Source: Certhia americana
Taxonomy: Eukaryota > Chordata > Aves > Passeriformes > Certhiidae
Direction: 5' to 3'
NCBI GenBank assembly: GCA_018697195.1
Contig: CM031860.1
Coordinates: 60,631,126 to 60,695,125, forward strand
DNA: 64,000 nucleotides
Shown here in pieces: positions 36,501 to 46,800 of this stretch (positions within the stretch are counted from its first letter, which is position 1; each line of letters begins with the position of its first letter). The position numbers and the translations under genes are program-made. The notes under the pieces were generated by a model. The model searched no databases, was not told the DNA's origin, and was given only the letters and a program-made list of their open reading frames with translations.

Positions 36501-39500
36501 AGAGCTGCAGAGCTTTGGCATGGAGAAATGGAGCATTCACTGGTGACTGAAATGATTCTCTTCCTTCATCAGCTCTTCTATCCAACTCCTAAAAATATAT
36601 TGGACCTCCTTCAAGCACTGGATGCAGCGAACCAGTTGGAAGTGATCCCTTCAGTTTGGGAAGGTCAGCAATGGCCACATGGCTTCATAGGTAGTTTGTC
36701 TGACAAATGCCAGGAGCAGTGCAAAGCTGGAGCTAGTTTGGAAACTTCCCACTGCTTTGAGTAGCCATGGTAAGCTGCAGTGCTTGCCTGTGGTATCAAA
36801 TCACCTGGACCTTCTGCAGATCCTTGGTTAAGATTTAATCCAGCCCCCCAAAAATGAATGTGAGTCACTCCTTAATCCTCAGCAGATGGTGGAGGGGGGT
36901 TGTGGGCCTCACCATCCAGCAGCAGTTCAGGTGCATGTTCCCCCTGAGGACTGGGAATGGTTGTTACAGACAGTGCTCTGTGTGTTGTTCTCTTGTTCCC
37001 TCCCTGGTCTATGACAGGGCCATCACCACCATCAAATTAGTCAGTGCTGAGGCCCTTGAAGGCCATTATCAAGGAGAGTAGTTGGGCTGTCACCCAGAAA
37101 TCTTGAGACCAGCAGGGAAGGGAAGAAGAAATCAGATAGATTATTTCATGTATTTGGTGCACAGGATCTGATAATGAGGGGAAAGAAAGGGAACTAAATG
37201 TGCCCTGCTCAATCACAGTGAATGGCTCTGCCTTGATAAATTGTGCTGACTGTATTGCCAAGAGTACTGGTCACAACCTACCAACTACTGCCTCTCTCTA
37301 AACAGATGTGAAACAGCTGGGGTTTAACAGGAGACAAGACCTGTTGGAAGAGTTCCTGTCTTTGATGAGCAGGGACCAGCACCCCAGTGAGGTAAGGAAG
37401 CTGATAACATCATGAACAGCTGAGCCCCCACACAGCTGCTTGCTTGCTCCTGCCTGTGAGATGGTGGAGGGAACTGGGACAGTAAAAGGGCCAAACTCAA
37501 GCTCAGTTACCATTTCCCAACACAGGCAGGTGTTCAGCCATCCCTAGGCAAGCCAGGCTTCTGGAAAGCTTGCGTATAACAGTTATTTGGGAAGTCAGAC
37601 ACCATCACTGCAGATGTATCCCACTTCTTCCTTTCCCCAGCTTTGTCTGCTGAGCATGACATCCTGGGGCCTGAAATATGCCTTGGGTCATTTAAGGTCA
37701 GCTGTCCTGGAGGTGTCCCCTCCCAACTCCTTGTTGTGCCACACACCTTGTGCACCCCCAGCCCGATCCCTGGTATGGGTGCCTTGATGCTGTTTAAGCA
37801 ATGCCCAGTAATATCAAAAATATCCCTGTGTTATCAACACACTTTCCACCTTGTATATAAAACATAGCCCCATAGAAAGAAAGAAGAAACTCTGAAGAAA
37901 TTTAACTGTATGCCAGCCAAAACCGTCACAGAAGCTCAGTAGAGACTAGTGGTGTCTCCCCAGACTGTAGGTAAATGCTGAACCCCTGTTCAGTCCTAGA
38001 AATCCAGTTCCAGGGCATCTGCCACTGCAGATTTCCAAATCCATGTGAGTTTATCCAGGCCTGCTAAACCCTTTGGATTGTCTTCAACCTATAGAGAAAC
38101 CTCAAGTTAACACAGAGCAGGATCTTGTGTTACCAGGGTTTGGAGAAGTAAGGCAGCCCAACCAGCCACATCTCTGGGGAATCTTATGGCACAATTCAGG
38201 GATTTTTGCCAAAGATTTCATTGCAGTAATTGCTTTCTCAAGCTGAAGGGTGCTGAAGGTGGATACAGCTGTCTGTGCAAAGCCACCTGGGAGTTTGCCT
38301 AGTGGGGACAGTTGTCCTGACAGAAGTGACAGATTTTTCTCGTGGGGTAACAACTGTTAATTCACAAATTTAAATCACATAACAGAGCAAACCTATAGGA
38401 GCTGCAGGAGAAACTACACTGAAAAGCTTCTGTTAATTTCAGAGGTTTTGTTCTTCATAGCACAATGTTTTCACAGATTCAACAGGTGTTTGCCAAGTGT
38501 GCTGAAGAAATAAAAGCTGTCCATGAGCTTGCTGGGCTGGGGCAGGTCCCATTGGATTGGACAGGGAGTGCTCTGGGCCATGTCGTGGTGCTGTTTTCCA
38601 GGGCTGGGAGGACCCAGGATGCCTGGTACGTGTGGGCTCTCTGAGCTCTGGGATTGCTGACACTGCAGCTCAAGGCTTAGTCACAAAAAGCAGCAAATGA
38701 CAGATGCCTTGGAATTACAGTGCAGACAAAGGGAAGGGATAAAGCTTTCAGGGAATGTGATGCTTTTCTTTCTTTTCTTTCTTTTCTTTCTTTTCTTTCT
38801 TTTCTTTCTTTTCTTTCTTTTCTTTCTTTCCTTTGTTTCCTTTGTTTCCTTTCTTTCCTTTCTTTCCTTTCTTTCCTTTCTTTCCTTTCTTNNNNNNNNN
38901 NTTCCTTTCTTTCCTTTCTTTCCTTTCTTTCCTTTCTTTCCTTTCTTTTCTTTCTTCTCTTTCTTTGTTCCTTCTTGACACCAAGTTACAGTTGTCTGTC
39001 TTAAAGATGGTTTAGAAACTAATATAATTGGTGTAGAGCTTTGTACAGCTGCTTATGACAAGGTGTGGTCTGACAATCACTTCCCTGAGCACTGCTGAGT
39101 GCCCACAACTTGCCATTTTCAGATTTTTAGAAGTCTTTGGAATTCAAACTGACAGATTAATTAGTTCAATTATTTTTTTAATTAGCAGCAGCCCTTATTA
39201 AAACTCTAAATGGGCTATTTTTAGAAGTCTAATAGCTAGAATTTACTGTCCTACATGCTCTGAACTTGAAATACAGGTTAAAATATCTAACCTCTGATTT
39301 AAGGTTCTGAGCTATTTTCAGTTAAATGCAGATGTTCTGTTACAGTGATTCATTTGAAACAAAGAAGTAGCAACAAATGAGTATTTTAAAATACTTAAAA
39401 TACTTAGTATTTTAAAGGGAAATTGCCACCAGTTACACTTACCATTTTCTGCAGAGGTTAAGATACTTTGTATCAAACTAATCAATGAAGTTAGCTGGTA

Positions 39501-41491
39501 GATTGCATTTGCAAGGATACAGCATGGGATTGATGAGAGGTTGTTTCACAAATTTGAGTTTACCTGTGCTTCAGTGGACACTCATCCATGAGGTTGGATA
39601 TCTGTCTGTTCCTGTTATGTGGGTTGTTTAAATTATTATGTTTTCTTTGCATAGGAACATGATGGAGCATTTCCAGAAAATCAATAGGATTCCCAAGTAA
39701 GTGTTTTTAGATTCAGATCCTGAATTTGTTACAGGATGAAGGAATCATTTGAGATGGAAGGGGCTTTTAAAAGGTCAGGTAGTCCAACCTCCAGTTGTAC
39801 CTGATAGCAGTGGCCCATTTACTTTCAAAACATGAACGTGTGTCTGTCCCTGTAATCATGGCTGTTCATTTATCCAGTGGAAATATTCCAAGGGCTTTCT
39901 GTCTCAGACCATGTTGGAAGTGCAGAGTAGGAGGGAATGAAGTGGTTGGTCTCTGAAACTCTGGGCCTTGGAGAGCAGTGCCACTGATGAACTCAGCAGT
40001 GCAAATCAGTCTGAGCAGGACACCCTAACATGTGTTTTCCCAGGTGTTCAGAAATGTTCCACTATGTTCTTAACCAAGCACAGGTGTTTCAGAGGTGCCT
40101 GGATTTCTGAAGACAAGTTTATGATAAAGTCAAATGCTAAATCTTAGGTGGTTCCCTGTAAGGCTACACCAGCTTGCCTGTCTCAGGATTCTGGAGGAGT
40201 GAATTGTTCGAAGGAGAACAAAACTTTTAAGGAATAGTACTGGGTTTTGTTTGGGTGTGGGCTTTTTTAAAATAAAGTTGAAGCTTTCCCTGAACACCAT
40301 GAGGGTGTGTGGTACCAAAGGCTACACACCTAGTGGCACTCTGTGTCTGCTCTCTTCTTCTGGGACAGGAGTTCCCAAACTTGCACGTAGCTTTTCCTCT
40401 GTACCAGAGGTGAAGTTCCTGGCATGGAGATGGACTGATTGATGTGAAAATGTAACTTTTTCTCCCTCTCTAAAGCATGGGCTGTAAATTAATGGGCACC
40501 TCTTCTGTGACCCTGAGAACAGTCACCTTTGCCTTGGCCTTTGCAGTGACAAGGTGATGGACGAGTTCTTGAACTGTGCTAAGCAAACCAACTGCCCTGA
40601 TGAGGCAATTAAGATGGCAAAGCTGGCAGCATCCCTTGGGCTTCTTTCATCTCAAAGGCTGAAAAGCAGAATAGAGGAGGAATTTGAACTCTCTGAAACA
40701 CAGAAGTAAGTTGGAATATTTCATGTTATTGCTGAAGGCATACAGTAGACAGTCTTGGAGGGGCAACACCTTTGGAAAGGCTTTTCTGACAAGGGAGCTG
40801 ATAACTGGCTTGAGAATGATGTGCTGGTGTATTGATTCAGGACTGGAATGGCCCTTGAGTTTTTGATTCCATGCTGTATCCATCTCACCTAGGAGGGAAG
40901 GGAATTTGCCATGGTGGGTTTAGCCTTATCCACTGCTGAGTCCTGCTGTCTATTGCCTTTCTTTCCTGGAATCTTTTCCTAGTTGAGTCTGGCTGCCTGA
41001 AGACACTGCTGCAGCCCAGTGAAAGCAGGGGGGTGGTGCAGGATGGCCCTGCATGTGGCTGCCACGTTCTGAGGCTTGTGGTCGTCACCTCCCATTGCAC
41101 TGCTGCAGCCAAGCCCAAATGATCCTCAGATGGTGAGCAAGGCTTGAGGGACCACAGTTTAGAGGCAGATGTGCTCCAAAGGAATAAATACAAACCCAGC
41201 ACCCCTGACAGCCAGCTCACCACTTGGAGGGGAACTGAAGGAGTTGGCTTTTCCAAGAGGATGTGCTTCCACCTAATACTGGGTCCACTTGTCCTTTGAG
41301 GAGAGTAGGCATTAGACAGCCCATAATGTTCTCTGTGTTTGCCTTGTGTTTTGGGATCTCTTTTCAAGCAGAAGTCACAACAGGTGACTGATGACTGATC
41401 TGTTTGTCATCACAGGAAGGCACTGGAGAGTATCAAGTGGGACGGTGACAGCAGTGATAGTAGCAGTGACAGTGACAGTGACCGTGAGTAG
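24538..41491 (+). CDS. PTCD3: Pentatricopeptide repeat domain protein 3, mitochondrial (mS39)
   Basis: PPR protein of the mitochondrial small ribosomal subunit, needed for mitochondrial translation. Coding exons: 24538-24626, 26420-26469, 27116-27155, 28009-28054, 28763-28831, 29268-29372, 29763-29886, 30531-30649, 31038-31111, 31422-31509, 31594-31654, 31938-32020, 32661-32805, 33412-33462, 34303-34386, 35327-35355, 35625-35728, 36403-36481, 36573-36663, 37306-37391, 38477-38625, 39655-39696, 40547-40705, 41416-41491. They sum to 2043 nt, i.e. 680 residues plus TAG, close to the human 689. Every junction keeps phase and has GT-AG ends. Recognisable blocks are [58 protein letters not shown] and a C-terminal [12 protein letters not shown] tail. 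The N-terminus ([19 protein letters not shown]...) is Arg-rich and without acidic residues, fitting a mitochondrial presequence. It shares its promoter with POLR1A, and intron 11 hosts SNORD94. Confidence 0.97.
24732..24745. promoter_or_regulatory. NRF1-like palindrome in PTCD3 intron 1
   Basis: CTGCGCAGGCGCAG contains TGCGCAGGCGCA, matching the NRF1 consensus (YGCGCAYGCGCR type), about 195 bp downstream of the PTCD3 start codon. NRF1 commonly drives nuclear genes for mitochondrial proteins, which fits PTCD3. Confidence 0.6.
24812..24984 (+). repeat. 32-bp minisatellite, five copies plus a partial, each with a YY1-like core
   Basis: Units start at 24812, 24844, 24876, 24908 and 24940, with a partial copy from 24972. 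Each reads roughly GCYKGTGGGCGCCTYTCCCG followed by GCCATCTTCACT. Copies differ at a few positions (GCTGG/GCCTG; CTCTCC/CTTTCC). Every unit keeps GCCATCTTC (24832, 24864, 24896, 24928, 24960), the reverse complement of the YY1 core AAGATGGC. The array lies in PTCD3 intron 1 within the CpG island. The 32-bp unit is not a multiple of three, and reading frames through it look fortuitous. Confidence 0.9.
25063..25475 (+). mobile_element. CR1 LINE 3' fragment (plus sense)
   Basis: Shows the CR1 3' UTR hallmarks in order: GGGCTGAGGGAGCTGGGGCT, CCTGGAGAAGG, then GGCTTGGACCAACCTGATCT, AGTGGAAGGTGTCCCTGCCC and a tail resembling TTCCATGATTCTGTG. Diverged and 5'-truncated. In PTCD3 intron 1. Confidence 0.85.
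26755..27060 (-). mobile_element. CR1 LINE 3' fragment (minus sense)
   Basis: Begins with AGAATCATGGAATTGCTGGG, then GTTGGAAAAGACC, CAGCACTGCCAAGGC, CCCTCCAGGGATGGGGACTC and CTCTTGTCCTATCACTTGTT, i.e. the complement of a CR1 3' end. In PTCD3 intron 2, close upstream of exon 3. Confidence 0.88.
31422..32805 (+). CDS. PTCD3: PTCD3 exons 10-13: central PPR repeats
   Basis: Exons 31422-31509, 31594-31654, 31938-32020 and 32661-32805 encode residues about 239-364. Three consecutive PPR-like helical pairs are visible: [20 protein letters not shown] with [29 protein letters not shown]; and [20 protein letters not shown]. The spacing of about 35 residues and the motifs (YxxMIRGxxK, TFNxxLKxLR) fit PPR repeats, which bind RNA or pack against rRNA. 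Confidence 0.88.
31728..31871 (+). ncRNA. SNORD94: Box C/D small nucleolar RNA U94 (guide for U6 C62)
   Basis: Inside PTCD3 intron 11 (31655-31937). Box C GTGATGA is at 31735-31741 and box D CTGA at 31862-31865. They are flanked by a perfect 6-bp terminal stem, CATGGC (31728-31733) with GCCATG (31866-31871). The segment GCGCAGGGG (31745-31753) is complementary to U6 snRNA CCCCUGCGC (U6 60-68). A D'-like CGGA follows at 31756-31759. The fifth base upstream of D', G31751, pairs with U6 C62, the known U94 target. The unusual length (about 144 nt; I recall about 137 for human) is explained by an internal hairpin with 6-bp arms CCAGTG (31800-31805) and CACTGG (31826-31831). From memory, human SNORD94 also sits in a PTCD3 intron. 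It is expected to be released from the spliced, debranched intron. Confidence 0.9.
38763..38962 (+). repeat. 9-bp polypyrimidine tandem array with assembly gap
   Basis: Tandem TTTTCTTTC units shift to CTTTGTTTC and then CTTTCTTTC variants. The strand is almost pure pyrimidine for about 200 bp, interrupted by the N run at 38892-38901, so the true length is unknown. The 9-bp unit keeps frames open (FLS/SFL repeats), which produces false ORFs on both strands. In PTCD3 intron 21. Confidence 0.93.
38892..38901. other. Assembly gap (10 N) inside tandem array
   Basis: Ten Ns, most likely a placeholder of arbitrary size within a repeat that could not be assembled. Confidence 0.95.
39380..39415. repeat. 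Overlapping AT-rich palindromes
   Basis: AGTATTTTAAAATACT (39380-39395) is a perfect 16-bp palindrome. It overlaps a second inverted repeat, TTAAAATACT-T-AGTATTTTAA (39395-39415, 10-bp arms). In PTCD3 intron 21. Confidence 0.8.
39742..39800 (-). mobile_element. Short CR1 LINE tail (minus sense)
   Basis: GGAATCATTTGAGATGGAAG, then GGGCTTTTAAAAGGTCAGG and TAGTCCAACCTCC, the complement of a CR1 terminus. In PTCD3 intron 22, just after exon 22. Diverged. Confidence 0.5.
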
Positions 41492-42100
41492 TCGTCGCTG
41501 TTGCCTTCTTCTTGGGAAAACTGGGAGCAACCGTGTCCGTGATACCAGGAGGCTTTGGGAGGAGTGGAATTACTGAAGGAATGGCTTCTGGGAGGAGCTG
41601 CAGCACTGATGAACGCTCGGAGTGTTCTGATATGGGACTTGCTTGGCAAGACACTGTCCTCATGTGCCAGCTGGAAGCTGTTAAATCTCAGTAATGTGAA
41701 ACACAGCGTGGGCTACCGCAGGTCTCCTGCCAGCACCCCTGCAAGAGCTGGTTCCTGATAAACAGCATCACTGAGGGTTGGAAGGCTGCAAGGAGAGTGG
41801 TGCTGTGCACCCTGGAGACTGCTCAGGCAGGCACAAGACTTCCACAGCTTGAGCAAGACTTCTCCTGGGCCTCCTGTCACTCGACCCTGCACCAGATGAA
41901 ATTCCTTTCTGCCTAACTTTGCTGAACTACTTAAATACCAAGTTTACTCTGTATATGAGCACTGAAGTAATGCAATACTCAGCACTTGTGCTGTTATTCC
42001 TCACCCTTTTGGTGTCTTGGGACAGGTGTTGGAGTGTAGATGTTAAATTACACTTTGTACAGCTGGAGACTGTCTCTAATAAATGGCTGACATTAAAGCT
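41416..42100 (+). other. PTCD3: PTCD3 last exon, stop and proximal 3' UTR
   Basis: The terminal exon starts at 41416, ends the reading frame at TAG 41489-41491, and continues as about 600 bp of 3' UTR. A canonical AATAAA is at 42078-42083, followed by TG/T-rich sequence. Two overlapping distal AATAAA signals lie at 42308-42317, so a longer 3' UTR is possible. Confidence 0.8.
42078..42083 (+). terminator. PTCD3 proximal polyadenylation signal AATAAA
   Basis: A canonical hexamer about 590 bp after the stop codon, the first AATAAA in the 3' UTR. Cleavage would be near 42100. Confidence 0.75.
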
Positions 42101-42459
42101 GGCTGTCCTCTGATAATCCTTGAGCAAAAACTGTGGTTGAATCAAAATTTGCCTTTGTGGTAGAAATACCTGGTGTTCTAGAACTACAGCAGAGCAGCTC
42201 TGACAAGAAACCTACCAGGGCAGAAATCCAGGACAGGATATGCCCTGGCACCAGTTTTGTACATATCCTGTACTCAAAGATGGGTTCATTTTTTTAAATG
42301 CTATAAAAATAAATAAATCACATCAGTGAATTTTTGCTTTCTTGCTCCTTCAAAGAAGTAAATTAGAATTTTAACTCTTCAGGTCATGGAGGAAGACTGA
42401 GCTTTGTACTACCCAGCTGTAGTTGATGTTTAAACAGGAGACTTAAAACAGCAGGAGCA
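42101..42459. other. Short convergent spacer between PTCD3 and IMMT 3' ends
   Basis: AT-rich sequence with no open reading frame of note. It contains the distal PTCD3-strand AATAAA pair at 42308-42317 and otherwise nothing recognisable. The two genes are tail to tail across it. Confidence 0.7.
42308..42317 (+). terminator. Tandem distal AATAAA, possible alternative PTCD3 poly(A) site
   Basis: AATAAATAAA contains two overlapping hexamers about 230 bp beyond the proximal signal. Use of this site would bring the PTCD3 transcript end to within about 125 bp of the IMMT transcript end. Confidence 0.4.
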
Positions 42460-42806
42460 AGTGGTTGAAGTCTTGTTTTATTCAGCTGACAAAGTGGCAA
42501 ATGATTAATGGCAGGGTACAAACATTATTTTGGTTGGATCACAAGCCCACTTGGTAAGATGGGGAAACATTAATTCTTACACAAATTGTAGGGAAGCTTC
42601 CTGAAGTTGGTTGTCATGACAACTCAAAACCAATAAAAATACAACAGGTGGTGAAATTAAATACAGTGCAAGGAAACAAGACGGTACCCGTGCTTTGATT
42701 TACTGCTTCCAGCCCCTGCCAACAGCTCTGTTTGAACCCTCAGGAGATCATGGGATTTCTCTCTGGCACAGAACAGCTGAACTGCCTCCAGAGCTCCAAT
42801 CCTAGC
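42460..42806 (-). other. IMMT: IMMT 3' UTR
   Basis: About 350 bp from the stop codon TGA (42809-42807) to just past the poly(A) signal at 42477-42482. No recognisable repeat is present. Confidence 0.7.
42477..42482 (-). terminator. IMMT polyadenylation signal AATAAA
   Basis: The plus strand reads TTTATT, i.e. AATAAA on the minus strand, 325 bp after the IMMT stop codon. It is the only canonical signal I see in that 3' UTR. Cleavage is expected near 42460. Confidence 0.75.
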
Positions 42807-43868
42807 TCACTGCACTTGAGTTGTTCCCAACCCCACAGCACTGGCGTATGCTGTCAAGATATCCACAATCTGTTTGGTTTCTAAGGTCATCCGTGCTTCC
42901 GTGAGCCAGTCGTGTGCCACCCTCCTCGACTCTCCTCGTAACTGGTTGACAAATTTGGCCGCCAGCTCCAGATCTCCGTGTTCGATGCAGTAGGAAGCGT
43001 AAGACAGTAACTTAAACGTGTCGAGGTCATCGGGGCTGAGCTCAGCTGGGGGCTTCAGCTGCTGAGGGTGGAACACCAGCAGCGACTGCAGGTAGGACAG
43101 GAAATATTGGTACAGGCTGTTCCTCGTCTCGTCGATCATGGCCACTCGTTTTGCCAGTTTTTGGACTGTGTGGAAGCGTGCTCTGAGGGCCTCCTCGCTG
43201 TACACACCCCGAGTCAGGGACTCCTGTGGGAGAGCTGCTGTTAAGGCTTCCGTGAAGGCGTTGTCGGTGCAGCTGGCTTTGATGGCCTTCACCGCGCTCC
43301 CCAGGGGCTCTGTGGGACTGTCCCCTGTGCCTGATCTCATGCAGTATTTGAGCGCTTCCACGGAAAGCCACAGCTGATGGGCCTTCCTGGCCTCCTCTTC
43401 TGCTACTGCGTGACCTGTGAGGGAAGCCAAGAATGGGCTCTCAGTTGGGCACACGTGGCTTTGAGAGCAAGCAGCAAGAGCCATCCCTCACCACCCTCTG
43501 CTTTCCAAAGCAGCCGGCCCCTCAGCATGTGCTCTAACCCCAGTCTGTCCCACAGTTCAGAACCAGAACAAGACAACTTTTAGAAGAACCACCTCGGACT
43601 TGCTCATCGGGGATTTGCTGGGTGCTCAGCAGTGTGAGCTACGTGCCTGAGCCTGGGTTTAGATGCCCAGGTTTGAGCAAGGGGCCTTTGGGGAACACAA
43701 GTTTTTAGTCCTTAAAGAAAGAGGAATTTAGTGCTCACTCTCGACTGCTTGCTCAATTCCCTTCAGCCTGGCATAGGCAGTGTTTATATCCAAGGTGAAG
43801 TTGTCGAGCTGTTCCTGAGTAAGGCGTCTGAACTGCATCTCCTGTTCACTGAGCTTCTCTGATAGGTT
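42807..43868 (-). CDS. IMMT: IMMT exons 14-15: C-terminal mitofilin signature domain
   Basis: Exon 14 (43739-43868) and the 608-nt terminal exon (42807-43414) encode the most conserved part: [80 protein letters not shown] and [20 protein letters not shown]. It is GC- and CpG-richer than the flanking introns. This domain interacts with other MICOS subunits and membrane; that role is family knowledge. Confidence 0.94.
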
Positions 43869-46800
43869 CTGAAACAGAGTGCAATACAAGTAACAGAAAC
43901 AGCTGCTTAATGTTACCTTATTTTAAGACACATTTCTAGAAATCTGTTCTTGTTAGTAATGCATACAGTAAATATACCAGTAAGAAAACTTATTGGGGTG
44001 AATTTAACAGTTACTGCACTTGTGTCAAAAATTTGTCACCTATAGCAAAAGCTTCTCAGACCAGTCTGAGTAAAACCTACACATTGAGGCACTCTGGATC
44101 ACCTCAAGGTAAGCCTGCTTCTCTCCCCAGCCCCCATTTCAATCCCCTGGAAAGCGGTTCAGGACTCTTGTCATATGAAACGTGCTTTGCAAGGGTTTAA
44201 ATAGCCCTTAAATTCCCCTGGGGACTCCTCTCCCTTACCTGCTCAAATTCCACCTTTAGATCCTGCTCCTGGATCTTCAGGACATCTCTGAGGTGGTCGG
44301 TGTGGGCAGCAGCTTGGCGCCGGAGCTGGGTCCGCATTTCGCTCTCCATCACCTCTCGCACCTCTTCCACCTGGACACACGTGAGGGGTGTAAGGCACCA
44401 CTACTGCTCAGCTGCTTGTCACACACTGTCACAGGATCACCTCAGTGATTATTGAGGGCACACGTCAGAGCAGTGGCACTGACAGAGCCTGTCTTTCATC
44501 TTAAAGACCTGCTGAGGTCCAGTTTTACAGCTGAGCCTTTTCCTAAAGATGTTGAGGAATAGATTTGTGGTTCACCATGTGATTAACTGCTGGTTTACTC
44601 AGTAGGCACTTAGTGCAGCTATCAAAACAGTATATAAAAAATACAGTAACATGTCAAATCAAACTCTTTTGGAAGCTGGTTTATAAATGAGGTGCCAAAC
44701 CAAAGAGACCTCACCTTTTCCCTACTTAGCCCTATAATGGCCACACAAAGTCAGGTCCAACACTGAAATTCTTCACAATGAGGATGGTAAGGCACTGGCA
44801 CAGACTGCCCAGAGAAGCAGTGTCTGCCACAACGCCTTCCCAAGATCATGTTGGATGGGGCTTGGAGCAACCTGGTCGAGTGGAAGGTGTCCCTGCCCAT
44901 GGCAGGAGGTTGGAACAAGGTGATCTTGAAAGTCCCTTCTAACCTAAATCATTCTAGGATTTCTTTTGACCCAGTAATCCTTTCTCCAACAGGAGGCAAG
45001 TAATTTCATAAAGTCATTCTCTGTATGATTTTACCATTCTAACTTTGCAGCAGTTTCCTTGCTCAACTTCTTTTCACGTTCAGCCTGGGGGTCACCCATG
45101 TGAAGTCTCCCACTACCCAGAACATCACAGTTCTCCCTTTGGGCTTTTCCATTAACTCCTCCCTTCTGTTTGAGCCAAAGATTTAACCAGGTGCTTTTAG
45201 GCCACTTTACCTTTTTCTCCTGTTCTAGCTCAATCTCATTTTTATGACGCTCCAGTGCTTTGGCCACGGCTGCCTCAAATGCTTTTTTATCTTCAAGTTT
45301 CTGCTTCTCCAGGGCGGACTCAATGTGCTGCTGCTCCCGCACGCGCTGCTCCGCCAGCTCCTTGTTCAGCTGGTCGATGCGCCGGTGGGCGTGTGCAATC
45401 AGGGAGTTCAGGTCATCTGTGGACAGCTGCCCAGCTAAAGGAAACACAGGGCATCAGGGAGGGAATGGAAACCACAGGGAAACCACTGCAGTGCCCCCCA
45501 CCCCTGCCTGGGGCTCCAAGGGGTTATTGACCACTGAGCTTGTTCTAGGGAAGGTCTCTGAGCACTTCAAGCCCTTGACCTGTGCTAATGCCCAACCACG
45601 ACCACTTTCTGAACTGTATTTTCATTCCAGGAAAGAAGTTATCTTGGTTATCTTCCAAATTATTCCCAGCTATAATTTACACTTCCATGGCCAGAGACTG
45701 TCAACAGCTCTGTCATTTCTTGGTTTTTACACCACCCCAGAGCAGCAGGAAATGTCACTATGAGGAACAGACAGAATTAAGTTTTCTCCTCAACAGTCCT
45801 CCAGATCAACTGGTTCTAATCAGATTCCTTACCCCAGATTGTACCTTTCAGGTTTGGCTTCTCAGAGGGCAGCACAATTCACAACCACACTGTACATGGG
45901 AGAGGAGGACACAAGCTACTCCTGCAGCATTTGGTGGCCTGAGAAGCTGCAGCTCATTTTGCACTGACTGCCAGCTAAATCATCTGTATGGAAAGCTGGG
46001 ACTACTTGGGAAAGCATTCCTACGGGGTCTAAAGCAAGCAAGAGAGCACAGTCCTTCAGTCTCCTTGCTGCTGAGTGCTGGACAAAGGACTGGCAGAGGA
46101 GGACGTGGAGCAGTGTTGCTCATTGTCTAGTGGGAAAGCTGACCAACAGCACCAAGCTCAGCTGCTGGACGTAACAGTGTTGTGAAAAATCAGTTTGTGG
46201 TTTAAGCCAAGTAGACAAAATGACTAGAAAGGATCCCAAGGCATACCTTAGCCTGAAATGCTCTAGGAATGCCTCGTTTCACCCTTTGTTGATAACTGCC
46301 TGTAACTTACAGCCATGCCCCACACAAACATAACAAAGGGACAAAGAGAAGAGATAACTTTCAAGGGACAAGAACAAGTAGCAGTAACTCACCTAAGTCA
46401 GTTATTTCTGTAACAGAAAGAAGTTGGGAAAGTTAATGCACATTCACTACAGCAAGGCAGTCATGCAAAAGTAAAATAGAAAACTAAGAGCTTATCTACA
46501 GTGACTTAAACATGAGACCAAGTCCTTAGGAATTCATGAAGAACAGTATGTGGAGTATAAAAGTCTCTGTGTTACAGGCAAGATGTAGCCCAAGACACCC
46601 CAACCATCACCCTTGGAAACCCACAGATGGACACTTGAATTCAGCCAAAGCAAGGAACAGAAGTTTGAAGTAGGAAAGTGCAACAGGACACTGGAAATTT
46701 TAGTCTGACATTTCAAGGTCCTTACAAACAGAAGCAGTTGGTCAAGAAACAAATTCCCCAGTGGCAGTGAGAGTCAGGGACTCCAACAAGTCTGTCCCAT

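Noticed and set aside
38697..39015. Open frames of FLS/SFL tripeptide repeats
   Set aside because: Direct product of the 9-bp polypyrimidine array, with Ns in the middle; not a gene.
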